DNA from: Buddleja alternifolia
Taxonomy: Eukaryota > Streptophyta > Magnoliopsida > Lamiales > Scrophulariaceae
Direction: 5' to 3'
DNA length: 64,000 nt
Assembly (NCBI GenBank): GCA_019426215.1
Contig: CM033394.1
Coordinates: forward strand, 36,888,423 to 36,952,422
Part shown: positions 42,294 through 52,036 of the stretch, piece after piece
Layout of the letters: the number at the start of each line of letters is the position of its first letter
Numbering within the stretch: position 1 is the first letter of the stretch
The notes under the pieces: model-generated
Databases searched by the model: none
What the model was told of the DNA's origin: nothing
What the model saw: the letters and a program-made list of their open reading frames with translations, nothing else
Position numbers and translations under genes: made by a program

Positions 42294-45200
42294 TCATGGC
42301 GGATGAGGCTCGACATGGAGCTTGTCACGAAGAAGTTCAAACCGGCCAATAGACAATGATTTGGTGAAGATGTCGGCGGTTTGATCATCAGTGGAAACAA
42401 AACGAACATCAAGTTCATGATTGGCAACTTTTTCCATCACAAAGTGATAGTCTATTTCAACGTGTTTCGTACGAGCATGAAACACAGGGTTCTTGGACAA
42501 GTAATTGGCACCAATGTTGTCACACCATAACGTAGGAGTAGATGGAGTGAAATGGAGTTCCTGTAGAAGTGATTGAAGCGAAGTTAGCTCGGCGGCAGTG
42601 TCGGCAAGAGACTTATATTCGGCTTCAGTGGAAAATCGAGCGACGGTTCTTTGTTTGTGAGAGCTCCAAGAGACAAGATTAGGACCAAGGAAAATGGCAT
42701 AGCCTCCGGTGGATTTTCGGTCATCAAGGCTGCCAGCCCAGTCGGCATCAGAGAAAGCAGTCAAGGAGAGAGACGAAGAACGAGTAAACTTGAGACCAAG
42801 GTTGAGAGTATGTCTCAAGTACCGGAGTATCCGCTTGACGGCAAGCCAATGGGTCAGTCGGAGAGTGCATAAATTGACAGACCTTGTTGACGGCAAAAGC
42901 AATATCTGGTCGAGTCAAAGTGAGGTACTGAAGTGCATCAACTATCTCTCGGTACTTGGTCGGATCATCAAAGGTAGTTCCAGTAGACTTAGATAGTTTG
43001 GTACTTGGACAGAGTGGTGTGCGGACAGGCTTGGACGATTGCATACCAGACTTGTCTAAGAGATTCTGAATATATTTTCGCTGAGATAGAAGAATATTAT
43101 CACTGGAAGAAACAACTTCCAGACCCAGGAAGTAATTGATACCACCGAGGTCCCGAAAGGCAAACTCACGGCTAAGAGACTGAATGATATCTGCAACAGT
43201 GGAACTATTGGTAACAGTAACAAGAATGTCATCAAAATAAATCAAAATGTAAAGAGTAGCAGCAACAGTAGAATAAATAAATAGAGAAACATCATTTTTC
43301 GAAGCCACAAAACCGGTCCGAATTAAAAAAAAATCTTTAAGACGGGTGAACCAGGCGCACGGGGTTTGCTTAAGCCCATAGAGAGACTTCCGGAGTTGGC
43401 AGACATGTGTCGGATGGTGTGAGTCCACAAACCCCGGTGGTTGAGACATAAATATTTCTTCATCAAGAAATCCATTGAGAAAAGCATTCCAAACATCTAG
43501 CTGTCGAAGAGACCAACCACGAGAACTTGCAAGAGACAAATAATACGTATTGTAGTAGGTTTAATAACAGGACTAAAAGTTTCAGTAAAATTGATACCTT
43601 CTTGTTGGAGGAAGCCTTTGGCTACAAGTCGGGCTTTGAATCGCTCAAGAGACCCATCGGATTTATGTTTGATTTTGAAGACCCACTTACAACCAATGAC
43701 ATTCATAGATGGGCGAAACGGTACCAAATTCCAAGTTTCATTATGAACCAAAGCATCAATCTCTTCTGCCATGGCTTTACGCCAACGTGGATCTTTATTG
43801 GCAGTGGTGAAGCAAGTTAGCTCAGTGGGAGTATCAGGTGATGGTAAGGTGGAGGTCGCAACAAACCATTTCGGAGGGATGGGTGGCCGAGAACGGAGCT
43901 GCATATGATGGGTGGGTTGGGTAGTGGCTGGAGTTTGATGTGTGTTGTTTGGCATATGATATGGGGTAAGATCAACACACAGAGAAATGGGAGATGCGGG
44001 TCGGTGGGTAGTTGAATTTGTGTTGGAAGTTTCAGGAGGAGGAATATTGTTGTGTGTCGGTGCAGACCGGCTGGTAATTGTATTGGTGCTGGAAGTTCCG
44101 GTGGGAGGAATAATGGAGTTTGGAGGTGTTTGAGAGTGAGGCGAGATGGGTAATGGAGATAAGGGCAGCTGCTGTGCTAGTATTTGTGAGGTTGGTGAAA
44201 GATTATTTGAAGGTAAAGTGAGCCAGGTTCCGGTTGCAGATCTAGTATTTGTGCTGGTAGAAGGAGCAATATTGGGAGCAGGACCAATGATTGATTGCTT
44301 GCTGAACGGAAACGAGGTTTCATCAAACCGGACGTGCCAAGCAATGTATAGACGGTTGGATGGGATGTTGAGGCACCTGTAACCATGATGGGACGGGCTA
44401 TATCTAAGAAAGACACACGGCTTAGACCGAAAATCCATTTTGTGATTGTTATAGGGACGAAGAAGAGGAAAACAAAGACAGCCAAAAACTTTGAAAAAGC
44501 TGTAATTCGGAGTGGTTTTAAAAAGTTTTGTGTGAGGAGAAACCTTGCCTAAGGTAGGTGACGGTAGTTGATTGATAAGAAAAACCGCGGTTTCAAATGC
44601 AAAATGCCAAAATTTATAAGGAACCGCCCCGGTTGCTAAAAGAGTTAAGCCGGTTTCAACTATATGACGGCGACGACATTCAACTGTGCCATTTTGTTCA
44701 TGTGTATGTGGGCAATTTAGGCGATGGACTGTACCATGAGTTTGAAAGAGACGTTTTAATTTGTGGTATTCGCCCCCCACCATCGGTTTGGACCGATTTA
44801 ATTTTGGAGTTAAATTGTCGTTCAACTAATGATTGAAAGTGATGAAAGACAGTAAACACATCCGATTTTTGAGCAATAGGATAAAACCAAGTAAATTTAG
44901 AACAGTCGTCAACAAAAATAACGAAGTACCGATGACCATCAAAAGAAAAATAAAGGGAAGGTCCCCAAACATCCGTAAAAATTAAATCTAAAGCATTATT
45001 ACTTCTAGAGGGGGAGGGGGAAAGAAATAGTCTAGACGATTTTCCTAAAGGACACGAGTGACACAAAGACTCTGGAACTTTGTTGGTGAACGAAAGGTTA
45101 TTTTGAGAAATCACTTGCTGGAGAATGCAAGAGTGTGGATGTCCCAGATGTTGATGCACTACTACAAAAAGAGCCTATTACAGCGCTCCAATTACAGCGA

Positions 45201-45435
45201 TTTTTTGAAAAACCACTGAACGGATGGGGCTATTACAGCGGTTCGTGAAAGAACCGCTGTAATAGGTAAAACGCGGCACCTATTACAGCGGTTGCATATG
45301 CCAGATTGAGTATGGTGCACGGACAACAAGGGACACAGATGGTGGTGTGGAAGATGGTTGAGAAAGAGAGTAATGCCCTTCTTTGCTCGGTCCGGTAAGA
45401 AGAATCTGCTTGGTATTCCGATCCTTCACAAGAAA
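42294..45435 (-). pseudogene. Copia element pol: integrase, RT, RNase H (broken)
   Basis: The pre-integrase HQHLGHPH motif is at 45159, integrase core FTDVWGP and QTDGGG at about 45,030-44,760, and the integrase C-terminal/linker to 44,000. RT starts at WRKAMAEEIDAL and KWVFKIKHKSDGS (43,800-43,640). The RT core has SLYGLKQTPCAW and YFDDILV (about 43,370-43,210; YVDD is usual). RNase H has [18 protein letters not shown] and [10 protein letters not shown] (42,750-42,420), ending at 42294. Frames change near 44,770, 43,510 and 42,850, so it is inactive. A CACTA fragment separates the WH and QHLGHP halves of the pre-integrase motif. Confidence 0.87.
45157..45297. mobile_element. CACTA transposon end inserted in Copia pol
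   Basis: The segment starts CACTACTACAAAAAGAGCCT, the conserved CACTA terminus, and contains five copies of the subterminal motif ATTACAGCG (both orientations). ATG lies just before it (45154-45156) and just after it (45298-45300), fitting the three-base target duplication. The second terminus is missing at the right edge. Removing it restores the WHQHLGHP reading of the Copia pre-integrase. Confidence 0.8.
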
Positions 45436-46739
45436 TTAAGAAAGGTGAAACTCAAAAAAGACATTATTATCAACACAAAAACGCTGGACAGATAATAAAT
45501 GCTTAGAGATATCCAGAACATGAAGGACTTCATTAAGGCGAAGAAGACCTGTGGTGGAAGAAATCGAAGAGAAACCTGTTTGGTGAATTAGGAGACCTTG
45601 TCCATTACCAACATGCAATTGATTATTGCCATGATAGGGTGCAGTAGAGTGAAAGCTGGAGGTTTCAGGAGAGACATGGTGAGTTGCGTCAGTATCGGGG
45701 TACCAGTTCACGGAAGATGGTATAAATGGATAGTTGATGTGAGCGGAAGGTGGTGTATAGGAGGAGGCTTGTGGAGTGTGAGAAGGACAGGTGCAGTAGT
45801 TACCAGGACGAGGTGGATAATGTTTATAAGAAGGATTAGAGAACTGGAAATTGGAAGTACCAGAGTGGTTGTAGTGGTACCGGCCTCCCCCGCGGCCTCT
45901 ACCACGGCCACGATTGGATCTTCCTCTCCCACGATAGTTGTTATTGCCCCCACGAGAATTGAAGGGCTGCCCCCGTTGAGAGAGATTGGCTATCGGTTGA
46001 GAGTTCCTTGGAACCAGTTCGGTAGTACCAAGCGGTATAGAGATGCTGTCTTTGTGAAGAAATTCTTGCGTCATAAGAAAACTAAACATATTTGAATAAT
46101 TTATCGGATCTGGTCGGGCAGTGAGAGTGGTTACACAATCACAAAATTCAGTGTGGAGACCCTTGAAGATATAAAGATTAAAATCAGTGGTGGTTAGAGG
46201 TTGGCCGGCGGCGACAATTCGTCAAATATGAGTTTGGCTTTGTAGAGGTAGGTTTGGATGGAGTCGTTCCCTTGCTTAAGGGTCTAAAGTTGAAGGCGAA
46301 GATGCATAATACATGCTTGCGAAGGAGAGACAAATGCACGTTCAAGGGTAAGCCATATCTCATGAGAGGAAGAGGCTCCAACAATGAGACGGACGACCTC
46401 TTCCGTAAGGGAGGTGATGAGAGCACTCATCAATAAGTTATCTTGTTGCTGCCATTGAAGGAATTTAAGGTTTGGGATGCTGGTATTTGTTTCGGTATCA
46501 AGAAGGTGGGAGGGAGGAGGGGTGTTGGAACCATCGATATAGGAGAAAAGATTAAGCCCTTTGATTTGGGGAAGAATTTGTGTACGTCAAAGAAGATAAT
46601 TTTTGGGAGTAAGTTTTATGGAGAGATAATGGTGTATTTGGGTGAGGGGATTTGGGGAGGTGTTGCCAGATGACGGCGGCGGTGAGGGGTTAGAAGAGGC
46701 GTCTTCCACCGTGGACGAGGAGGTTGGCTCTGGTGCCAT
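45436..46739 (-). pseudogene. Copia element gag (broken)
   Basis: The ATG at 46739-46737 straddles the LTR end. The N-terminal part continues with Ser/Pro-rich sequence and a gag LxxWRxQ-type segment in changing frames. The frame 46089-45436 covers the C-terminal gag, with Arg/Gly repeats (RGRGRSNRGRGRGRGGG) in place of a clear zinc knuckle. It then passes into the protease region (WYPDTDATHHV, the D-[ST]-A-like catalytic motif). The protein would package element RNA. Stops and frameshifts are present around 46,180 and 46,430. Confidence 0.75.
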
Positions 46740-46946
46740 GGAGAAACTTAGAATTTAATATTATTTCACCCAAGTATAATAGTGAGGAGTACAAGGTATA
46801 TATAGACAATGAACCCTAGGCTAACAAGGTATCTACAACTAATAAGGAAACTATAATCATAACATATATACAATATATATCTCACAATGTACAAGATATG
46901 ATATGATGAGAATATGATAAAGATGGAAAAATAATATCCTCTAATA
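46739..46946 (-). repeat. 5' LTR of the Copia element
   Basis: 208 bp; on the minus strand it is followed by TGGCACCAGAGCC, a diverged tRNA-Met primer site (two changes from TGGTATCAGAGCC) that overlaps the gag start codon. Confidence 0.88.
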
Positions 46947-47167
46947 ACAAAACCATCTATGTAATTTCAAAGTTGCGACTAATAAAATTTGGTCATGATC
47001 AGGAATGGTGGCAAAGGCAAGGACATGCGAGATGAAGAGCCATATATAGGTTTAAGGGAATTTGTGTGAGGAAAGCCAATTGCGCAGCCGTGTGCCAGAC
47101 TGAGGGATTTCACGGCTTCCACTGCAGGGGATTTCGTCGCAGATGTTTCTGCACCAAACACTGTTAA

Positions 47168-48713
47168 AACTTTTGCTACTAAGAATTAAATAAGAAAAAA
47201 AAAATAAAATTCAATGGTACTCTATGAGTTTAACTAAATATTAAATGATTTGGTGATTTTATGTTTGTTTTGTGTGTTGTGAATAAGAAAGACAATGCTA
47301 TGTTCGTTGTGATCTAAAAAATTTCTGTTTCGTGGCTTTCGATTGATGTAATAATGGCATGTCTGAATTAATAAAACTATTTTACCAAGATATATATGTA
47401 ATTTGACATCATGATCATAAGTCGGATTGTTGGTTGGAGCAATTAAGCAAATATCGTACCAACAGAAATCATGGTTTAGTCTATAAGATATAAGATAAGA
47501 ATATCGTTTGCGCCTGTTTTCGACATAAAATACGTACACGAGAATACAATATATCAAGTTCTCGCATACATTTTTTGTGTTATGCATGGAAGACTTCTAC
47601 AAAGTATTTCTTATATGGTAAATAAATTAGATTGTATTAAAAATGGGAAAAACCCAAAGGAGAATAAAGGCAAAATTACAAAAATATAAGCTAACATCCT
47701 TGTAACATTCATTAAAACCAGCTAAACTAACAAAATAAAATACAACATTGGGGATCACAACCTAAACAGAAAAAAGATAAAAATGGTAGGAAAACAAACT
47801 AACCAGATTTCTGACGTAAGGGATGATCGAGCCAGTTTTCCAGAAAAAGTTGGCACCCTCCGAAGAGGACGCAATAACCATGCCCAACCCAATTTAACCT
47901 CCAAAGAACTGAAAGAAAACAATCCAACCAAATTTTCAACGTAAGGGATGACCGAGCTAGTTTTCCAGAAAAAGTTGGCACCCGCCGAAGAGGGCGCAAT
48001 AACCATGCCCAATCCAATTTAACTTCCAAAGAACTGAAGGAAATGAACAAATATCGAACACCAATCTATCGTCAAATGCAGATCTTTTTGTTTTGCTCAA
48101 CTTCAATGAGAATAATATCAAGATGCCACCATTTCACACTGATAAAGAATAGACAAAAAAGTAAAACATAGTAAAACAGTAAAAACACAACATAAAAGCA
48201 GATTTTATTCAGTTTACATTGTGATCCCCAATATTGTATCTCACAATTCCATATAACTAATACATCAACAGGTATAGTAATTGCAAAATTAGTTCCATAG
48301 TTATACGAGGTGGCAAAATTGGTCTCGTAGATTGTTGGTCTAACAATTTAAGGACAATAACTATTGACAATAGTCACACATGTTCAGTGACAACAAAATA
48401 TAGTGTTGATTATATTTGTGGACTAAGTTATATATCACTAAACACGTATACTAATTATCAATAGTAACAACTTTTTTCTCATTAATTAATTGTTATGAGT
48501 GGCAACTTATATAGTATTTTGGTCACTATTAAAGTTTTGAAAATCATTTTTATAACAAAGCAAAAAATTGTTGTCACTAAATATATATAGTTAGTCATAA
48601 TTTTGATATTTTTATCACTAGTATATTATATTTTTGTAGTATCATACTTTCACTCTATTTCCTTTCGGGAATTGTAATTTTCTTTATCAGGGTTGTACTT
48701 CTTCAAGAGGTCT
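47168..48713. other. Region between the two defensin copies
   Basis: No gene is supported. It contains the 3' flank of the defensin pseudogene (to about 47,350, similar to 50,883-51,060 by the 'gtttctgt..cgtggcttt' block). It also holds a 125-bp tandem duplication near 47.8-48.05 kb and, at 48,340-48,646, a stretch rich in GTCACTAA motifs. That stretch ends in TTTTTGTAGTATC, which resembles a decayed CACTA-type end. Confidence 0.5.
47811..48050. repeat. Two tandem copies of a 125-bp unit
   Basis: GTAAGGGATGA..GAGC.AGTTTTCCAGAAAAAGTTGGCACCC begins at 47816 and again at 47941, with about 90% identity over the unit. The minus-strand frames read the same peptide twice, which is a consequence of the duplication, not evidence of a gene. 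Confidence 0.85.
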
Positions 48714-48721
48714 GTGGACGA

Positions 48722-49211
48722 CAGGGGCGGATCTACAGCCCCCCGAAACAGCCCCTTCGGGGCAGTGCCCTCACTCAATTTTTTTTTTTTTATAAATATA
48801 TACATTTTTTTTAATTTTAATTTATAAATTGTATTAATGTCCCCACTCAAATTATTAAATGCCCCCCCTCAATTTTAAAAAATCATTTTTTTGCCTTACA
48901 AATTTTTTTATATTTGAATTTCGCCCCCCCTCAAGATCGAAAAATATCACGTTTTCTCCCTTTACTTTTACTTTGAGTTCGCCCCCCTAAAACCCAAAGT
49001 CGTGGCTATAACAAAAGAGGTATAAGAGTATAAATTATGTCAAAAGTTGTAATTGAACCTAATTCCTTATTATATTTTTTCCCATAAATATAGCGTACCG
49101 TACCGCGGGGGACTTACCCTTAACATATTGTGTAGCTATATTACAACAATCTCACTCCCTTGGTATAATCCTCGATGCCCCCACTGAACAAAATTTTTGG
49201 ATCCGCCACTG
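48722..49211. mobile_element. hAT-type non-autonomous element
   Basis: 490 bp with inverted ends CAGGGGCGGATCTA and CAGTGGCGGATCCA (other strand) and a perfect 8-bp target duplication GTGGACGA (48714-48721 and 49212-49219). The interior has CCCCC-rich blocks and no ORF. It lies directly upstream of the conserved promoter region of the intact defensin gene. Confidence 0.9.
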
Positions 49212-49219
49212 GTGGACGA

Positions 49220-49901
49220 AGAGATTCTTTTGTGCCTACGGCTATAATCATACTGTGATAACATTTTGTGCCTTTTGCTAGTGTTCTACATACATACATA
49301 AAAAGAAATATGTACTTGGATGTGAAATCTATCTTATCGTTTTATATCTCTGTAACTCTAGATATATTACTTATGAGATTAATAGGCCACCCACTAGAGC
49401 GAATACACAAATGCTATAATAATCCAAATATAAAAATATAGAAACCTTGCTTTATTATAAGCGATGGAAATTGACCCTTTGATATTGAAATTTACTAGTA
49501 GAAGCTGCTACACAATGGGAAAAGGAAAAAGTAGGGAACACGAAAAGAAGGGAGAAAGAGAATAGAATGTGCAAATTTTTTAATATTGATGCAAAAGAGG
49601 AATTGAGGACACGAATACACCTAATTTGGATACATACAATATCTAAAGTGCATCATTACAACTATCGTTATGCAAAAAAGTTGAAGACATGGCTAGTGCT
49701 TATTGAATTGTCATGACACATTTTTGATATATATACTATCACTTTTTTGTTTCTTTTTTTCATTTTTTCTATTTTATGAAAAGATATAGGAGTACTTGAG
49801 AATTGGGTTACCTATTGAACCTTATAAATAGGCCTCAATGCCAAGGCTTTCTTGCACGCGCGCGCACACACACAAACAAACTGCACATAATTGTGAGAAA
49901 A
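49220..49901 (+). promoter_or_regulatory. Promoter and leader of the intact defensin gene
   Basis: TATA box TTATAAATA is at 49822-49830, about 72 bases before the ATG. The leader holds CGCGCGCACACACACA near 49,856-49,872. About 0.6 kb upstream is conserved, in pieces, with the flank of the pseudogene copy (19.24, 31.2 and 41.15 kb), which marks the extent of the duplication. Confidence 0.75.
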
Positions 49902-50882
49902 ATGGCCAGTTTTTTGAGGTTGTTTGCAACTGTTATCCTCATGCTTACTCTTGTCTTCTCCACTGGTAAAGTTTTCAATTTTATTTTACATTTTTGTCGC
50001 ATAGAGTTTTGATGTCAAGATGGTTGATTTTGTAGTTATGTTGAATGACTTCACAATTGTCTTCCAAGCCCTTGAAAATAAAACTAAAGTGATTTTTACG
50101 TTATAAATAGAGATTAAATAAGGTTGCATATAAATATTCAACTTTCGTATATGTATTTTTCAAAATAAACATCCATATATACATACCATGCCATTAGTGA
50201 TTGTAAGTTATAGATAGAGATTAAATAAGGTTGCCTATATATAAATATTCAACTTTCGTATATGTATTTTTCAAAATAAACATCCATATATACATACCAT
50301 GCCATTAGTGATTGTAAGTTATAGATAGAGATTAAATAAGGTTGCATATAAATATTCAACTTTCGTACACGTATTTTTCAAAATGAACATCCATATATAC
50401 ATACCATCCCATTATTTCTTAGAGAGACGCAAATAAAGGGTTTATCGCGAGCCCTGCTAATACATAAAATTTAAAATGACTATACGTCTTTAGAAATCGT
50501 AAACATATTTATTCTCTTCGCACTACGAAATTTGTTATTGAAATTACAATTAGTTAACTACTATTGACGCATAACGTGAACACAAAACTTGTACTACGGG
50601 ATGAAACATAAATTTTGAAAAATGTATATAATAATTATATATATTCTAGCAACTTAATTAATTGTTTCTTATGTAACCATATTTGAAAGTTGCAATTAAC
50701 TAAGAAATTGATCATGATCAGGGATGGTGGCAGAGGCAAGGACATGCGAGACGAAGAGCCACAGGTTCAGGGGACTCTGTGTGAGTAAAGCCAATTGTGC
50801 GGCGGTGTGTCAAACTGAGGGCTTTCACGGCGGCCACTGCAGGGGATTCCGGCGTCGTTGTTTCTGTACCAAACACTGTTAA
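49902..50882 (+). CDS. Plant defensin (gamma-thionin family), 74 residues
   Basis: Two exons: 49902-49965 and 50722-50882, GT-AG intron of 756 bp, phase 1, the standard position for plant defensins. Residues 1 to about 28 form a hydrophobic signal peptide, cleaved before RTCETKSH. The mature part has eight cysteines spaced C-X10-C-X5-C-X3-C-X9-C-X6-C-X1-C-X3-C, the CS-alpha-beta pattern. The gamma-core loop [12 protein letters not shown] is strongly cationic. Such secreted peptides act at fungal membranes, in pollen-stigma signalling or in metal binding; the role here is not shown. The reading frame is intact. The intron contains a 107-111 bp tandem repeat. The second exon is short enough to be missed by ORF scans. 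Confidence 0.95.
50102..50415 (+). repeat. Three tandem ~109-bp units in the defensin intron
   Basis: AGATTAAATAAGGTTGC starts units at 50111, 50218 and 50329 (spacing 107 and 111). The first two units are nearly identical; the third has several changes. The pseudogene intron carries only a single, diverged counterpart near 41,650, so the expansion came after the gene duplication. Confidence 0.9.
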
Positions 50883-51784
50883 AACTTCTTTTTATTTTAT
50901 TTTATTGAGAGTTAAATAAGAAAAAAAAAATATAATCCATGAGTTATACTTAATTATTAAATAATTTGATGTTTATGTCTGTTTATTTTGGTGATTTGGT
51001 TGTCTAGAGGCTTTCTGTTCCTGGCTTTTGATTGATGTAATTTATTGCATGTTTTATGAAATTATTTTACCTAGCTACAAAGCGTCGTTATTTTATTTAA
51101 TTTTAAGCTGTTAATAAGGGTTTTAATTTTCCACGTATACATATCTACCACACACAAATTTATGATTAATGGATTTTAAATGAAGGTTAGAATTCTCAGT
51201 TTGCACCTTTTGCCATCTTGCGTGTGTTTTAAAAGTTGTATTAATTATTTTGGACAAAGTGAATCTCCTTAAAGTTATATTATTTCAGTGCTTTTAATCA
51301 GAGAATAATTGTCTTTAGATAATCTTAATTAGACACAGTTATCTTTAAATTAATTTTACTACTCTCCCCAATAACTTCTGGACAGCTTAAAATTTTCATA
51401 TAAACGGATATTAATAGAATTTTATTCTTATAATGAATTTCGAGAGATTTAGCGTGGCAAAATATGTCGAACGTATGTCAATTGAGAAAATAGGTGACAT
51501 CGGTAATATGCTTTTAATTTTTATTTTGAGATTCAATCATTTTATATCATGTAAGCTAAAATTTTACAATAAAGATGACAACACAATATTTTAATATATA
51601 TTACATATTAATTACATAATAATTTTAAAAAAAGCACATGGCAAAGACTAATCGACATTTGAGTCTCAGATGATTAAGATACAATAATCAGAATGTAAAT
51701 TCTCATACAAGAGATTAGAATTCTCACTAGTGAAAATAAGCGACTAACCAACTACCAATTAATTGGAGCACACACAAAATAAAT
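50883..51784. other. 3' flank of the defensin gene
   Basis: AT-rich, with the 3' UTR region just after the stop. No further gene seen. Confidence 0.5.
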
Positions 51785-52036
51785 GAAAATTACATGTAGA
51801 CCCCCTAATTTATTATGTAATTACCAAAACTCTCCTCACTTATTGAAAATTACTAACACACCCTTTCAAGGGGACTATTTGTAAGGTTTGCAGAGTAAAA
51901 TTGTCAAAAAATTTAAACACAGGGGGTGTAATTGTAAGAAATCCTTAATTTAAGAGGGTGTGTTGGTAATTTTAATAAATGAATTTTTTTTTTTGATAAT
52001 TACACAATAAGTGAGACGATCTGTGTGTAATTTTCC
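51785..52036. mobile_element. MITE with ~45-bp inverted ends
   Basis: The left end GAAAATTACATGTAGACCCC and the right end (other strand) GGAAAATTACACACAGATCG continue into matching TTATTATGTAATTACCAAAA and TTATTGTGTAATTATCAAAA. About 252 bp, no ORF. The target duplication is unclear in the A-rich flank. A related sequence appears at 31,410-31,540. Confidence 0.65.

Larger units (their letters stand above)
42072..46946 (-). mobile_element. Ty1/Copia LTR retrotransposon in the defensin intron
   Basis: A 4,875 bp element with two LTRs of 209 and 208 bp (42072-42280 and 46739-46946) and a perfect 5-bp duplication ACAAA (42067-42071 and 46947-46951). The purine tract GAGCTTGAGGGGGCG abuts the left LTR on the minus strand. 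Gag, integrase, RT and RNase H occur in Copia order but in broken frames. A CACTA end is inserted between gag and integrase. LTRs differ at about 7 bases plus an indel, so it is older than the 11.2 kb element. Confidence 0.92.
41355..47167 (+). pseudogene. Plant defensin pseudogene (exon 1 truncated, intron invaded, exon 2 frameshifted)
   Basis: Exon 1 starts at ATG 41355 and encodes a signal-peptide start similar to the intact gene, but after 13 codons it runs into foreign MITE-like sequence and a stop. The intron then resumes near 41,600 and is split by a Copia element (42072-46946). Exon 2 (47003-47167) retains the acceptor (tgatcag), all eight defensin cysteine codons and the stop. A four-base ATAT insertion near 47,050 puts two stops in frame. 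Flanking intron sequence matches the intact gene at 50,640-50,721. The gene cannot make a defensin. Its sister is at 49902-50882. Confidence 0.92.

Noticed and set aside
45598..46095. Plus-strand 165-codon ORF over Copia gag
   Set aside because: Antisense shadow of the Arg/Gly-rich gag region.
47234..47587. Minus-strand ORF of 117 codons between the defensin copies
   Set aside because: Low-complexity AT-rich frame overlapping defensin 3' flank; no domain or family resemblance.
47755..48050. Minus-strand ORFs of 83-85 codons
   Set aside because: They read the 125-bp tandem duplication; no start context, domain or homologous family recognised.
50102..50415. Regularly spaced repeats as a CRISPR-like array
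   Set aside because: The units are directly contiguous tandem copies without unique spacers, inside a plant intron.
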